Part shown: piece after piece, positions 34,815-46,169 of the stretch
Layout: each line of letters opens with the position of its first letter
Position numbering within the stretch: the first letter of the stretch is position 1
Source of the DNA: Ophioceras dolichostomum
Lineage: Eukaryota > Ascomycota > Sordariomycetes > Magnaporthales > Ophioceraceae
Assembly: GCA_003049485.1 (NCBI GenBank)
Contig: PYST01000150.1
Span: 28,451 to 92,450 of the forward strand
Direction: 5' to 3'
DNA: 64,000 bases
Made by a program: the position numbers and the translations under genes
The notes under the pieces: model-generated
The model's input: only the letters and a program-made list of their open reading frames with translations
Database searches by the model: none
Told to the model about the DNA's origin: nothing

Positions 34815-35136
34815 ATGCATCCACATCTTCACACAAAAGACAGCGTCGGTATGTGGGCCGTCCTCACCCGTCAATTCCCCCCATCACACGCCTTCTCATT
34901 GAGCTAACCAAGTCGCGACACGAGCAGGCTGCGAGGAAGTAATGGCCGCGTTTGAAGAATGCCACGCTCGTGGGTTCCTCTGGAAGTCCATGGGCATGTG
35001 CAACAGTACAAAAGAGGCCCTCAGCGCCTGCCTCCGAGAAGCCCGGACGAAGCGACAATCCGCCAACCGAAATGCCACAGACGACACCAAGGCGCGAATA
35101 AGGGCGGCATGGAAGGACATCGATGAGAATTCCTGA
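34815..35136 (+). CDS. CMC2: Cmc2-like twin CX9C mitochondrial protein, two exons
   Basis: Exon 1 is 34815-34848 and exon 2 is 34928-35136, with a 79-nt intron (GTATGT...GAGCAG), giving 80 residues. The N-terminus MHPHLHTKDSVG is typical of Cmc2. The CHCH domain has two CX9C motifs, CEEVMAAFEEC and CNSTKEALSAC, in helices joined by HARGFLWKSMGM. The C-terminal tail is basic then acidic. Proteins of this family are imported into the mitochondrial intermembrane space by the Mia40 relay, which forms the two disulfides, and take part in copper handling and cytochrome c oxidase assembly. The CHCH helix pair and the MHPHL start distinguish it from Cmc1, Cox17 and Cox19. Confidence 0.92.
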
Positions 35137-35747
35137 CGGCCGCAATGGAGACATACATACGTACACCGAGAGGCGGAGAGAAGCGACAAGAGGAAGAAGT
35201 CACATGTTGGAAGGTCCAGCAGTCCTTGTTCCACCATGCTCACACACAAGTCCATCACCACGCCGCGCCGCGCCTCGTTTCGTCTTTTCGAAACGGTGCT
35301 CTTCGCCTCAATCCCAACGCTAGCACATCGAGGCGCAAAAAAGGAAGGATACTATGGGGCGGCATTGAGAGAACCCCGTGTATTATTCGATGTACACTAA
35401 ACGGAAGCACACAAAGACGAAGAAATGACGAATTTCACGCGTTAACACAAGAACCCCCCCTTTCTGCGCCTCCCCATGAAGGGGAGATATCCCGGCAATG
35501 CGTCCACAAGTTGGCGGCGGGTGGCTGCCTCTGTCGACGTCGCTTTCGCTTCGCTTGTTTGACACGAGCAGCCAGGTCGGTCAGGTCGACAAGCAGAAGC
35601 ATTACCAATCAGTCGCCGGGCCGTGCCGACGACGACGACGATAATTATGAACCTTGCTGTTCTCCTTTTTTTTTGGCCCTCCTCCATCCCCCCACTTGTC
35701 GTCATCCATTCCCTCTCCCCCTCTATTCATCCACCCAACGGTCGCTC
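35137..35747. other. intergenic between convergent CMC2 and TMEM14-family gene
   Basis: Both 3' untranslated regions lie here. An open plus-strand frame continues through most of it (35145-35966), but it overlaps the TMEM14 gene antisense and shows no motif, so I do not call it. A GACGACGAC run is at about 35625-35640. Confidence 0.5.
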
Positions 35748-36313
35748 CTAAGCCCCGCTTCGAGCGGCATTTCCAAAGGTGAGAGCGCCGAAGGTGGAGA
35801 GGAGGCTGAGGGCGACGGGGACTGGCTTCCTGAGGCGAATGGCGCGCGGGATAGACGCGGCCCCCAGGACGACCGAGGCCAGGAGACAAAGCTCCACGCC
35901 GTAGGTCTGTTTGGCCTGGATCCTATACCCTCCCAAGCCGTCTGCGCCCACACCCAGATCTCTTAGTAAAACTGAACGAAAAGACAGCAGCGAACGAGAA
36001 AGGATCATATAGAGCCTCGGCTTCCCTGCAGCAGCAGACATGTGGGGGAAGGTAAGGGATGGAAGGGGCAGGGCATGAAGATCACAGTAAGGGGCGGCAC
36101 CCACAGAGAAGCCCAACTGTGCAGCCGGCGATGACAGACGGCAGCGATCCGGTCCTCGCGTAACCGGCAATTCCGCCGGACGCCGTCAGCGTCGACAGGA
36201 TGTATGCGGTGGTCTCAAGACCCTAGCTCCGAGAGGTTTGGTTAGCTCTCGGGGAAGCTCTCAGAGAGTTTTCAGGGCTGATCTCTTCGATCCTGCAAGC
36301 AAGTATTTACCAT
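35748..36313 (-). CDS. TMEM14 (UPF0136) family small membrane protein, three exons
   Basis: Exon 1 is only the start codon (36313-36311), followed by an 88-nt intron (GTAAAT...GCTAG). Exon 2 is 36222-36105 and exon 3 is 35941-35748, with a 163-nt intron (GTGGGT...GCGCAG). The sum gives 104 residues, the usual length of the family. An in-frame stop directly precedes exon 2, so a 5' exon is required, and the ATG in CAACAATGG fits in phase 0. The protein reads MGLETTAYILSTLTASGGIA, then GYARTGSLPSVIAG, LLYGLGGYRIQ, YGVELCLLASVVLGAASIPR, ALSLLSTFGALTFG. It therefore has four short hydrophobic helices with Gly-rich and Arg-bearing loops, as in TMEM14. Members sit in mitochondrial or endomembranes; human TMEM14C is needed for porphyrin transfer. 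Function in fungi is not established. Confidence 0.9.
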
Positions 36314-39300
36314 TGTTGCGACGACGAGATTTTCGGTAAAACTCTCAAATTCACTATTGGGACTGTTGTCACGGCCGTCGTTGTTGAAGAGCGAAGTGGT
36401 TTATTATTTGATGATGGGATTGCCTGCACGGCTCGAGGTAGGTTGATGCCGAAGCTCTATCTCTGCCGGAGCTGCGAAGAAGAAGCTGTGATTGGCTGGA
36501 GGATGACTAATGGACTGCCATTTCCATCTCAAACTCCCGAACAGCATCGGCAGCTTCGGTGCTCGGTCGCACAGCACTGCGAACCGCCCCTACCGCGTCG
36601 AACACGAACTTACCACAACCTCTTGTGACAGCCTTTTTTTCACCTTCCGCCCGAGGTATCAAGGCGAATGAATTGAAAGATGTGTACGAACTGATGCCTC
36701 GAAAGAGTCGCACCGTGTTCTCCCATGTTTAACTTGCCTTGTTGGAATATCTCACCCCCGATCCCTATTTTCCGGACCAGCTCCTTGACGTAGATCGGGT
36801 CTGATTCTGCCGGGCGCTTGGTCCCTATTATTATCGTCGTTGGATTCTGACATGGGCCGCTGAAGCTGCTATATTGAGCACCAGCGCAGGACGCAGGGGA
36901 CCAGAGGCATTGGGTAGCGGCCCAGCGCCATCTATGCTGCCGACCTCCCACTCACCTACTAATGGATTAATTTAGCACCCTCCTTGGGGCGCTCGATGCA
37001 AGAAGAGAGGGCCTCTGGAGACGGTCTGGTCTGATGATTTGGAGTGTACTAGACATTCAGGCCTACTGAACATTCAGGCCAAACATGTTCGACTCTGAAT
37101 ACAGATGGCATCTCATAGAAATCAACGGATTTCGGCACAGGCCTATCCTGTTGGACCCAAGTCTAATGACATGCCTCCCACTGCGGCCAGTCACCTTTCG
37201 TATTGTCTCGGTGCACGATTGGCGGGCGGTGTGGCTGTGTACGGAGGAAGGGGGATGGCGGGGTCATTCGGGGGACCATGGTGGTGGGAAAGGGTGGCAA
37301 GGGGGCTCCCGCTGGCGGGACGCCAGAATGACTGACACAAAGCTCACACTCGCCGGCTTGATCCTTCGATATCGTTGCAGTAGGCCTCGGTGGGAGATAA
37401 GAGACTATCTAAACGAGTCTTCCTGCCCGCTGCTGGACTACAAGCTGGTAAATGATCTACACAATTAACAGGACGCACGAAAGGGGCTGTATCGGACTCC
37501 GGAGTCTGACAGCCATAGGGCTACTCCTCGGGAGGGAGCATGAGATGAGCACTCTGGACACCACCAACCTTGTGCTTCCCTTCTCTCCTACTCACCACTA
37601 GCGTCGACCATGGCCGTGAAACAACACGAGTCTGAGCAAGGTGGAAATGAAAAGGCCAATAGGTAGGTGGTTTGGCACTGTACTGCCACATTTTGGTATT
37701 TTCCATTCGCTTCTAGAGCGAAATTGTACATTGGGAAAATACATAGGGTACAGAAAGTACGGAAGGTATTGGATTGGGCATTTGTATGAATTCTTGAACA
37801 GCCACTCCTGACCGACAGCCAAAGAGAATGCCTCGTGCCGCCCTGGCTGGAGACCAGACCGAGGCTGAGCTTGCTGAGGTCAATCCGCCTAACAGCCACA
37901 CGTACCCCCCGCAGAAAGCCTTGCTTATATTGGTTGACGGACATGAATTTTGGCTAGACAATCCAGCGTCTTTCCCCATAAACCAGTAAAGCAGACCTTG
38001 TCGACTGTTGTATAGATTGAGCCGCAGCCGGCGCAGAGCAGCAGCAGCAGCAAGTAATCTGCACACGTTGTCGTCATCGTGGACAAGACAGACAATATCT
38101 CAGATAGACAGACCGACGCGATTAGCCCGTTGGTCTGCCCTATCTGCCCCGTCTGGCCGTCTGGCAGGCGAGCGAGCGTAAATTGAGCCGGGCCAAGGTG
38201 TGCGCTGTGCAGGTTCGGCGGAATTTCGATACCAGCCGTCTGTTAACGACCTTATGATGAGCCCAGCCAGTCGTGCCGTCTGCCCCGCCTGTCAAGCCTC
38301 CTCTGCCACAGCCATCCCGCATGATCGGGAATCTCCCTCGAGCTTGTGTCGCGTCCGTCCGTCTGGTGTCTGTGTCGCCCAGTGTCTGTGTGTCTGCCCA
38401 CGGAGCACGCACTCGCTCCTCGTACCGTGGGTTCGGTCATATTCGCAGGAGATCAGCATCAGCAAAGCATCAGCGAAGCATCAGCACGCATCAGCTTCCG
38501 CTGCTGGTTCCAGCTCGTGCAAATTCCACAGCTTCTTCTATCCAGGCTAGTCTAGTGCATATGTACGGACGGAATACAAACCCAGACCAGCCAGTGGGTG
38601 GAGACACAACGTCAGAGCTGGTGCGGCCCGGACGGAGACAAAAATCACCAAGTCGTCCGCCCTGCCACTATCGAGATTGTGTGGACTCACCCTAACTGTC
38701 TCGTCGCCCGCTACAGTATATTGCCCGGCCCCTGTCAGACGGACCGGCTTCTGCGCCCACCCACCTGCCCTGTTTGTTCCTGGACAATAACGTGAGGGAT
38801 CAGACAAGAGAGGCCATAGTCGTAGGGCCAGCCCAGGCTTGTTTATCCAACGGCTTGTTCATCCCAACGGCTTGTTCATCCAACGGCGCAAAACTCAATC
38901 CAACGAGCCGACTCCACGCCTACGATAGATCCAGCCGTTAGACAAACTCCTCGGAGCGGTCAGGGGCTTGACGGCTAGAACTAACCGTCACTAGTCCGTA
39001 CGACGACTAACCGACCGTACAGGATTTACAACTTCGGTATGTGGGTTTTTGTCCACTTCAATTTGGTCCGAGCAAAGCTCAGTGGGAAATTTGGGTATAG
39101 CTGGCGGGCTGAAGCCTCACTTCTGTTCCTCGCAGGACTGTCCAGTGACCTGTGCAGCGAGTTTGGTAATCGAGTGCAGCGTCCAATGTCCCGCCAGTGA
39201 AGGTGGTCCAGCCAAGAAACCCCCCTCCATCCGCCCCTGCCACAGTAGCGAACCCACCAGGCCACCACTCTTGCCGGCCCGGCGGTATTGGTATTTGCAG

Positions 39301-40196
39301 CGGTGCAGTGCAGCCCCTCCTCCTCACTGCACTGCAGTGCAGCAAGACGCGGGCAACGTTGCTAAGCGCTCAAGTCTTGGGTCCTCAGAAGTGCTAGCGC
39401 AGGCAGCGCCTCGCCCCCATCTGATCCATCTCCCCCTTGACACTCGACACGGGCTGTCTCTTGTCTTGCGACAATTCAACAAACTCCCCCTCTCCCGCAG
39501 CCGCACAACCCAAACCTTGATCCCATTAGAGTTGTCCGTTGTTTCCTCCGTTCCCTTGTTCCTTTTTTGTGGTGATCTTGTCCGCGCAACGGGAATCGCG
39601 ATTCAGATTCATCGACCATCGTAGGAAATACCAACGACGTTAATGTTGCGTGCGATAGGATAGCCCAGGCCACCAACAGCACCTACGAAGCCACCCACGG
39701 CGATCCTCCTCCGCATACCCGCACTCCGCACCCGCACATCATCCCAGGCCGGGCGATAGCGATAGTTGCGCCCCTGAATGTGAGGACCGAGAAAACGGGG
39801 CAACTGTGAGAGCGACTTGTGAGCGACCGAGGGAGAGTGGCTCGCTTCGCTTCGCTCGAACAATCACCACTTTCCCGCCACCTTACAAGGCTGTTCGGCT
39901 GTTCCCCTTCCTTCGCCGTGCCGCCGCATCTCTTGGTTCGTCCAGCTAGCTCTCCTTGTCCATGAGGAACATGAGCCCGGATTGCTAGTCGCCAGCGCCG
40001 GAGCGTGTCGCACTACGCACTACGCACGACGCATTCCTTCCTCAGAACCGCCGCAGAATCCAGAGTCGAAGAAACCCACCCGACTGGACACCTCGACTCC
40101 ATCCATCCATTTCCCCTCTCGTCTGATAAATACACGCACGGCCGCCCACCCCCCGCGCGCCTGCCCTTATTCCCACCTTCCGTCACCGGAGGCGAC
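36314..40196. other. 3.9-kb region upstream of the C2H2 gene, no firm gene
   Basis: It contains the promoter of the TMEM14-family gene (left) and that of the C2H2 gene (right). A 127-codon frame from ATG 37085 (+) has no motif. A minus-strand frame ending at 39609 contains a Gly-rich hydrophobic segment (IAVGGFVGAVGGLGYPIA) but lacks a clear start. Simple sequence: direct repeats of ACATTCAGGCC at about 37051-37080, GCATCAGC repeats at about 38455-38500, and a tandem repeat at 38843-38890. Confidence 0.45.
38843..38890. repeat. tandem repeat of CCAACGGCTTGTTCAT
   Basis: About two and a half copies of a roughly 18-base unit (ATCCAACGGCTTGTTC with one inserted C). It is a local tandem duplication in intergenic DNA. 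Confidence 0.75.
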
Positions 40197-43100
40197 ATGT
40201 CTTCGACCTACACTGTATTCCCGTCCCAGTTCCTGGACGGCGGCCGGCCAGATCGAATGCATGACCAACGGAACGTCTCTGTTGCTGCTGCTCCCCATCA
40301 AGAGCACCACCACCACCAGAACAAGAACCAGAGCCATCAGAGCCATCAGAGCCATCAGCACGTGCGACCGTCTACGCCCGCCGCAGACGCCGCTTCCAAC
40401 GGCGGCATCCATCACCATCTCTCCCCTTTCTCGGCCAACTTCCAGAGCACATCAGCATCATCGCCGAACTTCCACAACTCGAACCCGTCGGCCGAGTCGA
40501 CCCCAGGCAGCGTCCAGTATCAATCGAGCGACTTCAGCAGCGAGGTTGACGACGACCCTTTCTACGGCATCGACTTCAGCAACATCGAGGGAGGGTCCGC
40601 CTCGTTCCTGGCCCTCGGCGTCGGCATCGGACTCAACGGTAGCGCCACGAACGGCGTCGCGATTCCGTTTGCGACGACGACGGGAGACGACCCTTTTTCG
40701 GTCGGCAGCCTAGCGTCGGCGCAAGAGCCCCAGGAGCCTCAGGAGCCTCAGCACTACAACCACCACGCGTCGACGTCCGCCTCAAATGCCCATGCCAATG
40801 TCAATGGGCAGGACTATCTGATCAGCCCCGAACAGACCCCGTCGATGCGCACGGTCTCGCCCCAGAGCGAGCGGCAGGGACCTTCCAGCGCGTTTCCGTC
40901 GGCGCTTCCTGAGGCGGCCCTGCACGAAGACCACAAACGGCCTGTCAAGGCGACCAAGCGCGCGGCCCCACAACCGCAATTTACCCCGGAGACCAGTAGC
41001 ATCCCTTCTAGCGACGACGGCGTCGCACCCAGCATCCCCGCCATGTCGGCGCAGAGCCCCCGTATTAACGTCTCTCTCTGGAGCAAGGATGCCGGTGATG
41101 AGGAGGGCCTGCAGAATATCGGCTCCGCCTTCCATCTGGACCTGTCGGCCATCAACCCTGGCCCCGTGCCAACTGCAACCATAGACGATCCATACATCCA
41201 ACCGTTACCACAACGCGCTGCTTCTGATTCTGGTGCAGACGTGTCCCGTGACGATGCCGGGCGATGGAACCTGGACACATCCACTGGTCAGAGGGGTCTG
41301 GACCCCAGTAGTCGTCCTCAGGGGGAGACCACCAGCGCCAACGAGCTGGCAGCGCACCGCGCCGTCCGCGAGCGCAATCAAGAGGTCGATCAGTGGCTCT
41401 CCACGAGCGCTCACGGGTCGTCCCGTACCTCAGGGGAGAGTGACAACCGTCCCACCCCGCAGAGCGAGGGTGTCTCCGACCGCGAGGTCTCCCTCGGCCA
41501 TGAGACCACCAATGTCATGCAGGCTGGCCGTACTTATTTCGTCGAGACTGGCGGCTCCATGACCCAAGAGGACCTGGACATCATGCGCCAGAATCGCTTT
41601 TGGGATGATTCGCCAGCGGTCCTGCCAATCTCTGCTGAGGGAGCCAAACACTTCCAGCCAGAAACTTCCCAAGCAGCCATTCAGAAGTTCGATGCCATGT
41701 GCCGAGATAATGATTCAATAGTGTCGAGGGCAGCAACCTGGGGCACGCGTCGGCGAAGCTTGCCAAGTATCCTCGACATCGAAGGCATCACCAGCGGCAA
41801 CTTCCTGAAGAAGCTCTCCATAAGCCGTGGTGAGCCTCGCAAGCCCAACGTGTTCTTCAAGGAGCTGCGTGGCCTTGTTCGCAAGCCGAGTGCCACGGGA
41901 TTGGCCTCCTCGCTCAAGCGGTCATTCTCCAGCCAGGACGATGATCTTGGGGCTGGCGGCATTGACCCCAACACCGGCGAGAGGCGAGAGAGCAGGGACA
42001 GCCTCCATCCACCCAGCCGGGCCATGAGCTGGAAGCGGCACCCTACGCCGAGCATAAACACCGCCCTGGTCGGCATGGGGAGCAACATCGCGGCCATTGG
42101 CACCACGCATGCGCGCAGTGGCTCTATCAGTACGACGACACCAGTCGCCTCGCCCAAGAGCCCGTTTACCCTGAAGGTCGCCAACACCCTGAATCGCCGA
42201 CGGAGCAAGTCGGAGCTGCCGAAGCTGGGCACGGAAAACTCATTCTCGAATATTGCCGACATGTGGAAGAGATCCGGTGGCCCACCCATAGGAGCCCTGG
42301 CCAAGCCTGCCGGCGCCGCTGGGGTCTTCGAGAGGGACGAGGACGAGGAGGAGGAGGATGATGAGCTTGATGACGGCGACATGAAGATGGAATCTACCAA
42401 GCTAATCGAGGACATCGCGCCCAACTTTGCTGGGTTCCAGCAGCACATCCTCAGGTTGAACCCCACCCTGGCGGACAAGAACGGCTACTTAGTGGACCGT
42501 ATCGCCCACCAGCAAATAGTCCGGTACAAGAGCCTGCTGAACGCGAGAGTCAAGCACCTGGGCCACATCCGCGACAGGGACTGTCAGTGCGGCTCCATGT
42601 GCATCGCCCTCGGCGGATCGGCGGTCATGCTGGACAGCCGGGGCGGTGGCAGCGTCGCCGACACCAGCACCCGCGGGCTCGACCCGCTGTCGGCGCGGCT
42701 CGACGGCTCAGACGGCGATGTCACCCCACTGGAGGGCGCCATCGCGCAGGAGAGCTTCCCGCAGGACATCCCCATGCCGCCTACGCAGACCCTGCCGGCC
42801 GAGTTCGAGTGCCAGCTCTGCTTCCAGGCGAAGAAGTTCCAGAAGCCGTCCGACTGGACCAAGCACGTGCACGAGGACGTCCAGCCGTTCACGTGCACGT
42901 GGGACCGGTGCAGGGACCCGAAGATCTTCAAGCGCAAGGCCGACTGGGTGCGCCACGAGAACGAGGGCCACCGCCACCTCGAGTGGTGGACGTGCGACGT
43001 CGAGGAGTGCCGCCACACGTGCTACCGGCGCGACAACTTCCTGCAGCACCTGGTGCGCGAGCACAAGTTCACCGAGCCAAAAGTGAAGACCAAGGCCGCC

Positions 43101-44201
43101 ATCAAGCGCTCGGGCGGCCAGGACCCGACGTGGCAGAAGGTCGAGAGGTGCCACGCCGAGACCCAGGCGCGGCCCCAGGACGAGCCCTGCCGCTTCTGCG
43201 GGAAGGCGTTCCCCACCTGGAAGAAGCTGACGGTGCACCTGGCCAAGCACATGGAGCAGATCAGCCTGCCGATCCTGCGGCTCGTGGCCCGCCGCGACCT
43301 GGAGCCCGACACCATCATCAGCCCCGTGCAGGAGCCCCCGCAGCGCCCCTTCGTGCCGCTGCCGCCGCCTCCCCCGCCGCAGGTCAAGCAGGAGCCGATG
43401 GGTCCCCAACAGCAGCAGCAGGCCGCCTTCGGCCAATCGCCCAACGGCCCACGGCACCACAGCCCCGGATCCCACCACATGCAGGCGCAACACCAGCAGT
43501 ACGCCACGGCGGTGACGTCGCCCTTCGTATCGTACCCCGTGCCGTCCCCGGGTGGAGGAGGAGTCGGTCCCGTCGTCGCCGGCTCCTCGTACCCGGCCTT
43601 CCACCATCCCCAGCCCCACGGCCCACACCACGCGGGCGGCCACCACCCTCATCACATGCAGGCGGTGGCGACGTCGCACTACGACCCCCACACCAGCCTC
43701 GCCGCCATGCCCAGCCTCGACACCACCGTCATGGGCTGGTCGCACGTCGACGTCAGCCCTGCCGTCGCCGTTGCCCAGCAGGGGGGCTTCGCCATGGGCA
43801 TACCCGTCACCACCACCGGCGCGGCCGTCTCGTCGCCTTACGTCTCCATCCCTCAGCACCAGCACCAGCAGTCGTACCTACCCGTCTCCGCCGTCTCCGC
43901 GACGGGGCCGACGGGAGTGGTGGCCTCCTCGGGGCTCGAGCCCTTCCCGCAACTGCCCATGGCCGTCACGACGGACGGTCTGCAGTACGACGGCCTGATG
44001 GACCCGTCCGTCGCCACGGGCGTTGGTGGCGTTGGGATGGGGGTCGGGATCGGGGTGGGAGTAGTGCCCGGCGTGACCGTCCCCTCGCAGGGCTTCGTGC
44101 CTTCTCAGGGGGTGACCGCTGCCGGCGCTCCGGGTGGCGGGCCAGGCGGGTCGCCGTATAACCGGTCACCGCACCAGCAGCAGACGGGGAATTTCTACTG
44201 A
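40197..44201 (+). CDS. large C2H2 zinc finger protein, probable transcription regulator
   Basis: One uninterrupted frame from the first in-frame ATG (MSSTYTVFPSQF) gives 1334 residues; the frame is open further upstream but has no earlier ATG. Residues 1 to about 860 are largely disordered, with His/Gln/Ser-rich runs and a Glu/Asp tract near 715-725. The zinc fingers are clustered: one C-x2-C with an irregular His spacing (FECQLCFQAKKF...WTKHVH, about 872-893), two C-x4-C fingers (FTCTWDRC...H-x4-H; WTCDVEEC...HLVREH) to about 965, and one C-x2-C finger (CRFCGKAFPTWKKLTVHLAKH) near 997-1018. The last is followed by the MEQISLPILRL signature seen in a widespread group of filamentous-fungal C2H2 proteins. 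The C-terminus is Pro/His/Gly/Val-rich. Nuclear DNA binding is inferred from the fingers; no target or named orthologue can be given from sequence alone. Confidence 0.9.
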   Translation: MSSTYTVFPSQFLDGGRPDRMHDQRNVSVAAAPHQEHHHHQNKNQSHQSHQSHQHVRPSTPAADAASNGGIHHHLSPFSANFQSTSASSPNFHNSNPSAESTPGSVQYQSSDFSSEVDDDPFYGIDFSNIEGGSASFLALGVGIGLNGSATNGVAIPFATTTGDDPFSVGSLASAQEPQEPQEPQHYNHHASTSASNAHANVNGQDYLISPEQTPSMRTVSPQSERQGPSSAFPSALPEAALHEDHKRPVKATKRAAPQPQFTPETSSIPSSDDGVAPSIPAMSAQSPRINVSLWSKDAGDEEGLQNIGSAFHLDLSAINPGPVPTATIDDPYIQPLPQRAASDSGADVSRDDAGRWNLDTSTGQRGLDPSSRPQGETTSANELAAHRAVRERNQEVDQWLSTSAHGSSRTSGESDNRPTPQSEGVSDREVSLGHETTNVMQAGRTYFVETGGSMTQEDLDIMRQNRFWDDSPAVLPISAEGAKHFQPETSQAAIQKFDAMCRDNDSIVSRAATWGTRRRSLPSILDIEGITSGNFLKKLSISRGEPRKPNVFFKELRGLVRKPSATGLASSLKRSFSSQDDDLGAGGIDPNTGERRESRDSLHPPSRAMSWKRHPTPSINTALVGMGSNIAAIGTTHARSGSISTTTPVASPKSPFTLKVANTLNRRRSKSELPKLGTENSFSNIADMWKRSGGPPIGALAKPAGAAGVFERDEDEEEEDDELDDGDMKMESTKLIEDIAPNFAGFQQHILRLNPTLADKNGYLVDRIAHQQIVRYKSLLNARVKHLGHIRDRDCQCGSMCIALGGSAVMLDSRGGGSVADTSTRGLDPLSARLDGSDGDVTPLEGAIAQESFPQDIPMPPTQTLPAEFECQLCFQAKKFQKPSDWTKHVHEDVQPFTCTWDRCRDPKIFKRKADWVRHENEGHRHLEWWTCDVEECRHTCYRRDNFLQHLVREHKFTEPKVKTKAAIKRSGGQDPTWQKVERCHAETQARPQDEPCRFCGKAFPTWKKLTVHLAKHMEQISLPILRLVARRDLEPDTIISPVQEPPQRPFVPLPPPPPPQVKQEPMGPQQQQQAAFGQSPNGPRHHSPGSHHMQAQHQQYATAVTSPFVSYPVPSPGGGGVGPVVAGSSYPAFHHPQPHGPHHAGGHHPHHMQAVATSHYDPHTSLAAMPSLDTTVMGWSHVDVSPAVAVAQQGGFAMGIPVTTTGAAVSSPYVSIPQHQHQQSYLPVSAVSATGPTGVVASSGLEPFPQLPMAVTTDGLQYDGLMDPSVATGVGGVGMGVGIGVGVVPGVTVPSQGFVPSQGVTAAGAPGGGPGGSPYNRSPHQQQTGNFY

Positions 44202-45141
44202 TATGAATTTTCCTGTCTATCAAAGTAAGACAAAAACTACAAAAGATTAAAAAAAAATTGGGAGAAAAATATAAAAATCCACTATGGAAAAAAAAAATTT
44301 AAAACTTGGAGGACGGGTACTTTGATTTTGGATAAGGAACCAAAAGAAGGACGGATATTCATGTCGGCGGTACTTTTCTATCTCTTGTGTCCCGTCCCTT
44401 TTACACTTTTGCTTGTTTCCCTCTCTCTCTCTCTCCCCACTTGCGTCTCTACTCTACGGCTCATTCATTCATCCATTCTCCTTCTTCTACTATATACCTC
44501 GCACGACGGAAAGGAAAGTTCAGATACCCCTTGCTTTCGTTGCAATTCTTTCTCTTTTCCTCCCTACGGCCTCTCTTCTCGCCTCATCTCCACACTCATG
44601 CTCTACCTACCAAGTTCTCTGTCGTCTGTGGCTTCCTAGCCTGCTTGCCTGCTCTTCTTTCTTTCTTCCTTTCTTCTGCACATATTACAATATTTCTTGC
44701 TTCTTTTTTGGTATTGATCGCGCTTTTGCCTGAATGTTTTTCTGGATAGGGTACCTACCTACCTGGGTGGACGGATGATGACCCCGACTTCGCTGCCGGC
44801 TTCGTCAACCAGGAAGGAGATGGGTGGTGCGGGAAACCAGAGATCGAGCTGCCATTTTGTTTCTTTCTTTACCTGCTCACGTTTTCTTTTGTCGTATGTT
44901 CCTCTTGTTTGGTCGGCAATTTTCCCTGTATCTTCGAAATGGTCTGCGTTGGGTATCTCGGAGGCTGATTGGCTGGCTGTTGGATGGTTGGTGTTCACGA
45001 GGACATATGAACTCTCTCCCAGGAAGCACTTGGGTTGTCCTTTTGTTGGCATTCTCGGCCTACATCGATCCTTCACAGGTTCGAGGGCACATCCTCTGTT
45101 CTTCATGTCTTTTCTTGGTTTTCTACGAATATAGACTATGT

Positions 45142-45158
45142 GCCTAGGTAGGTAGATA
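45142..45158. repeat. CCTAGGTAGGTAG motif copy
   Basis: A copy of the intergenic TACCTAGGTA/(TAGG)n motif, followed by further GGTAGG words. A related copy (GGTACCTACCTACC) is at 44749-44766, 0.4 kb to the left. Confidence 0.75.
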
Positions 45159-46146
45159 GGCGTGGGTATGGTGGTAGGCAGCTCGGTTCTATTTTTTTTG
45201 TATCTTTATCGAAGCCATGAATTATCACGAAGGCCGGGTAGAGTCTATTCTGTGCTTGGGTGTGAAGACATGAATTTCTGATGCGGGCTGATCCCTGAAC
45301 GAGCCTCTTTATGTGAGGCAGGTCGTGATACCTGCTTGGTATTTGTGTCGGTGATGATCCTAGGCAATCCCGCTCCCGTTCTTCCCATCTGACCTGACAT
45401 GCGATGTGCGAAAAGGGGCAAATCGTTGCTTCGATTACAAGGACGACTGGCATGTTCAGGCGGATGATTGTATGGTGCCGAGGCGAAAATCTCGGGTATG
45501 GTCGAAAGTGTATGGGATTGCACAGTGATCTGCGTAGTCACATACATACATTCACTTGAAAGATGGAATTGAGAGGCACAACTAACGACCGCAGATTGAC
45601 CCAGGTATCCTCCCAGTCCTCTGGGTGGCTTGTGGCTATTGAAACCATCGTGATGCCTGTTCTGAAGGTTCAAGTTGTTGGCTGGAGCTCTTCTTGACAT
45701 CAGATGAAATCTTGAGCCGGGTCTGCTCGTGTAAGGTGATGTCCAAAGGCCCGTCGCGCCCGTCAGCTCGTCAGACGTCCTTGCTTTTATCAGAACTCTG
45801 AGGTAGCCAGCCTCTCAGCCTCCGCCGAATCATGTATTGTCTTGCCACCTGCCTCAACCTGCGCTCAATATGTTGTACCACCACCATCGGAGTTCGATAA
45901 GATGATACCGGTTTTGAATCTGTCTCCCACGGCAACTTCTCTTCCACCATATCAAGTCTACCGAGTCTTACCCCCGCCCACCTATTCGTACTATCATCGC
46001 CACCAAGCAAAGAGGTACATACGGGATGCGCTTTTACGAAGACGAACATGGGATTCGCGGGTCACTCGCGTATGTATGTAGTTCGCCCAGCAACAAGCAG
46101 CGGCTTTTATGCATAGTCCTGATCAGCAGTCCGTGATCATTGACAG

Positions 46147-46169
46147 TGGATGGATGGATGGATGGATGG
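46147..46169. repeat. (GGAT)n microsatellite
   Basis: About five GGAT units upstream of the candidate micro-gene. It translates as MDGWMDGW in one frame, which is not meaningful. Confidence 0.8.

Noticed and set aside
35145..35966. 273-codon plus-strand frame
   Set aside because: Overlaps the TMEM14-family gene in antisense and has no domain; the minus-strand gene explains the coding signal on the right half.
37020..37090. Direct repeat ACATTCAGGCC x2 considered as a target-site duplication
   Set aside because: Copies are only about 18 bases apart with no element between them and no inverted termini.
42587..44161. 524-codon plus-strand and 385-codon minus-strand frames over the C2H2 gene
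   Set aside because: Other-frame shadows of the zinc-finger coding sequence; Arg/Pro/Gly-rich with no independent start context.
44322..45147. Hydrophobic plus-strand frames that look like membrane proteins
   Set aside because: Hydrophobicity comes from CT-rich DNA (Leu/Phe/Ser codons) downstream of the C2H2 gene; three overlapping frames look equally hydrophobic.
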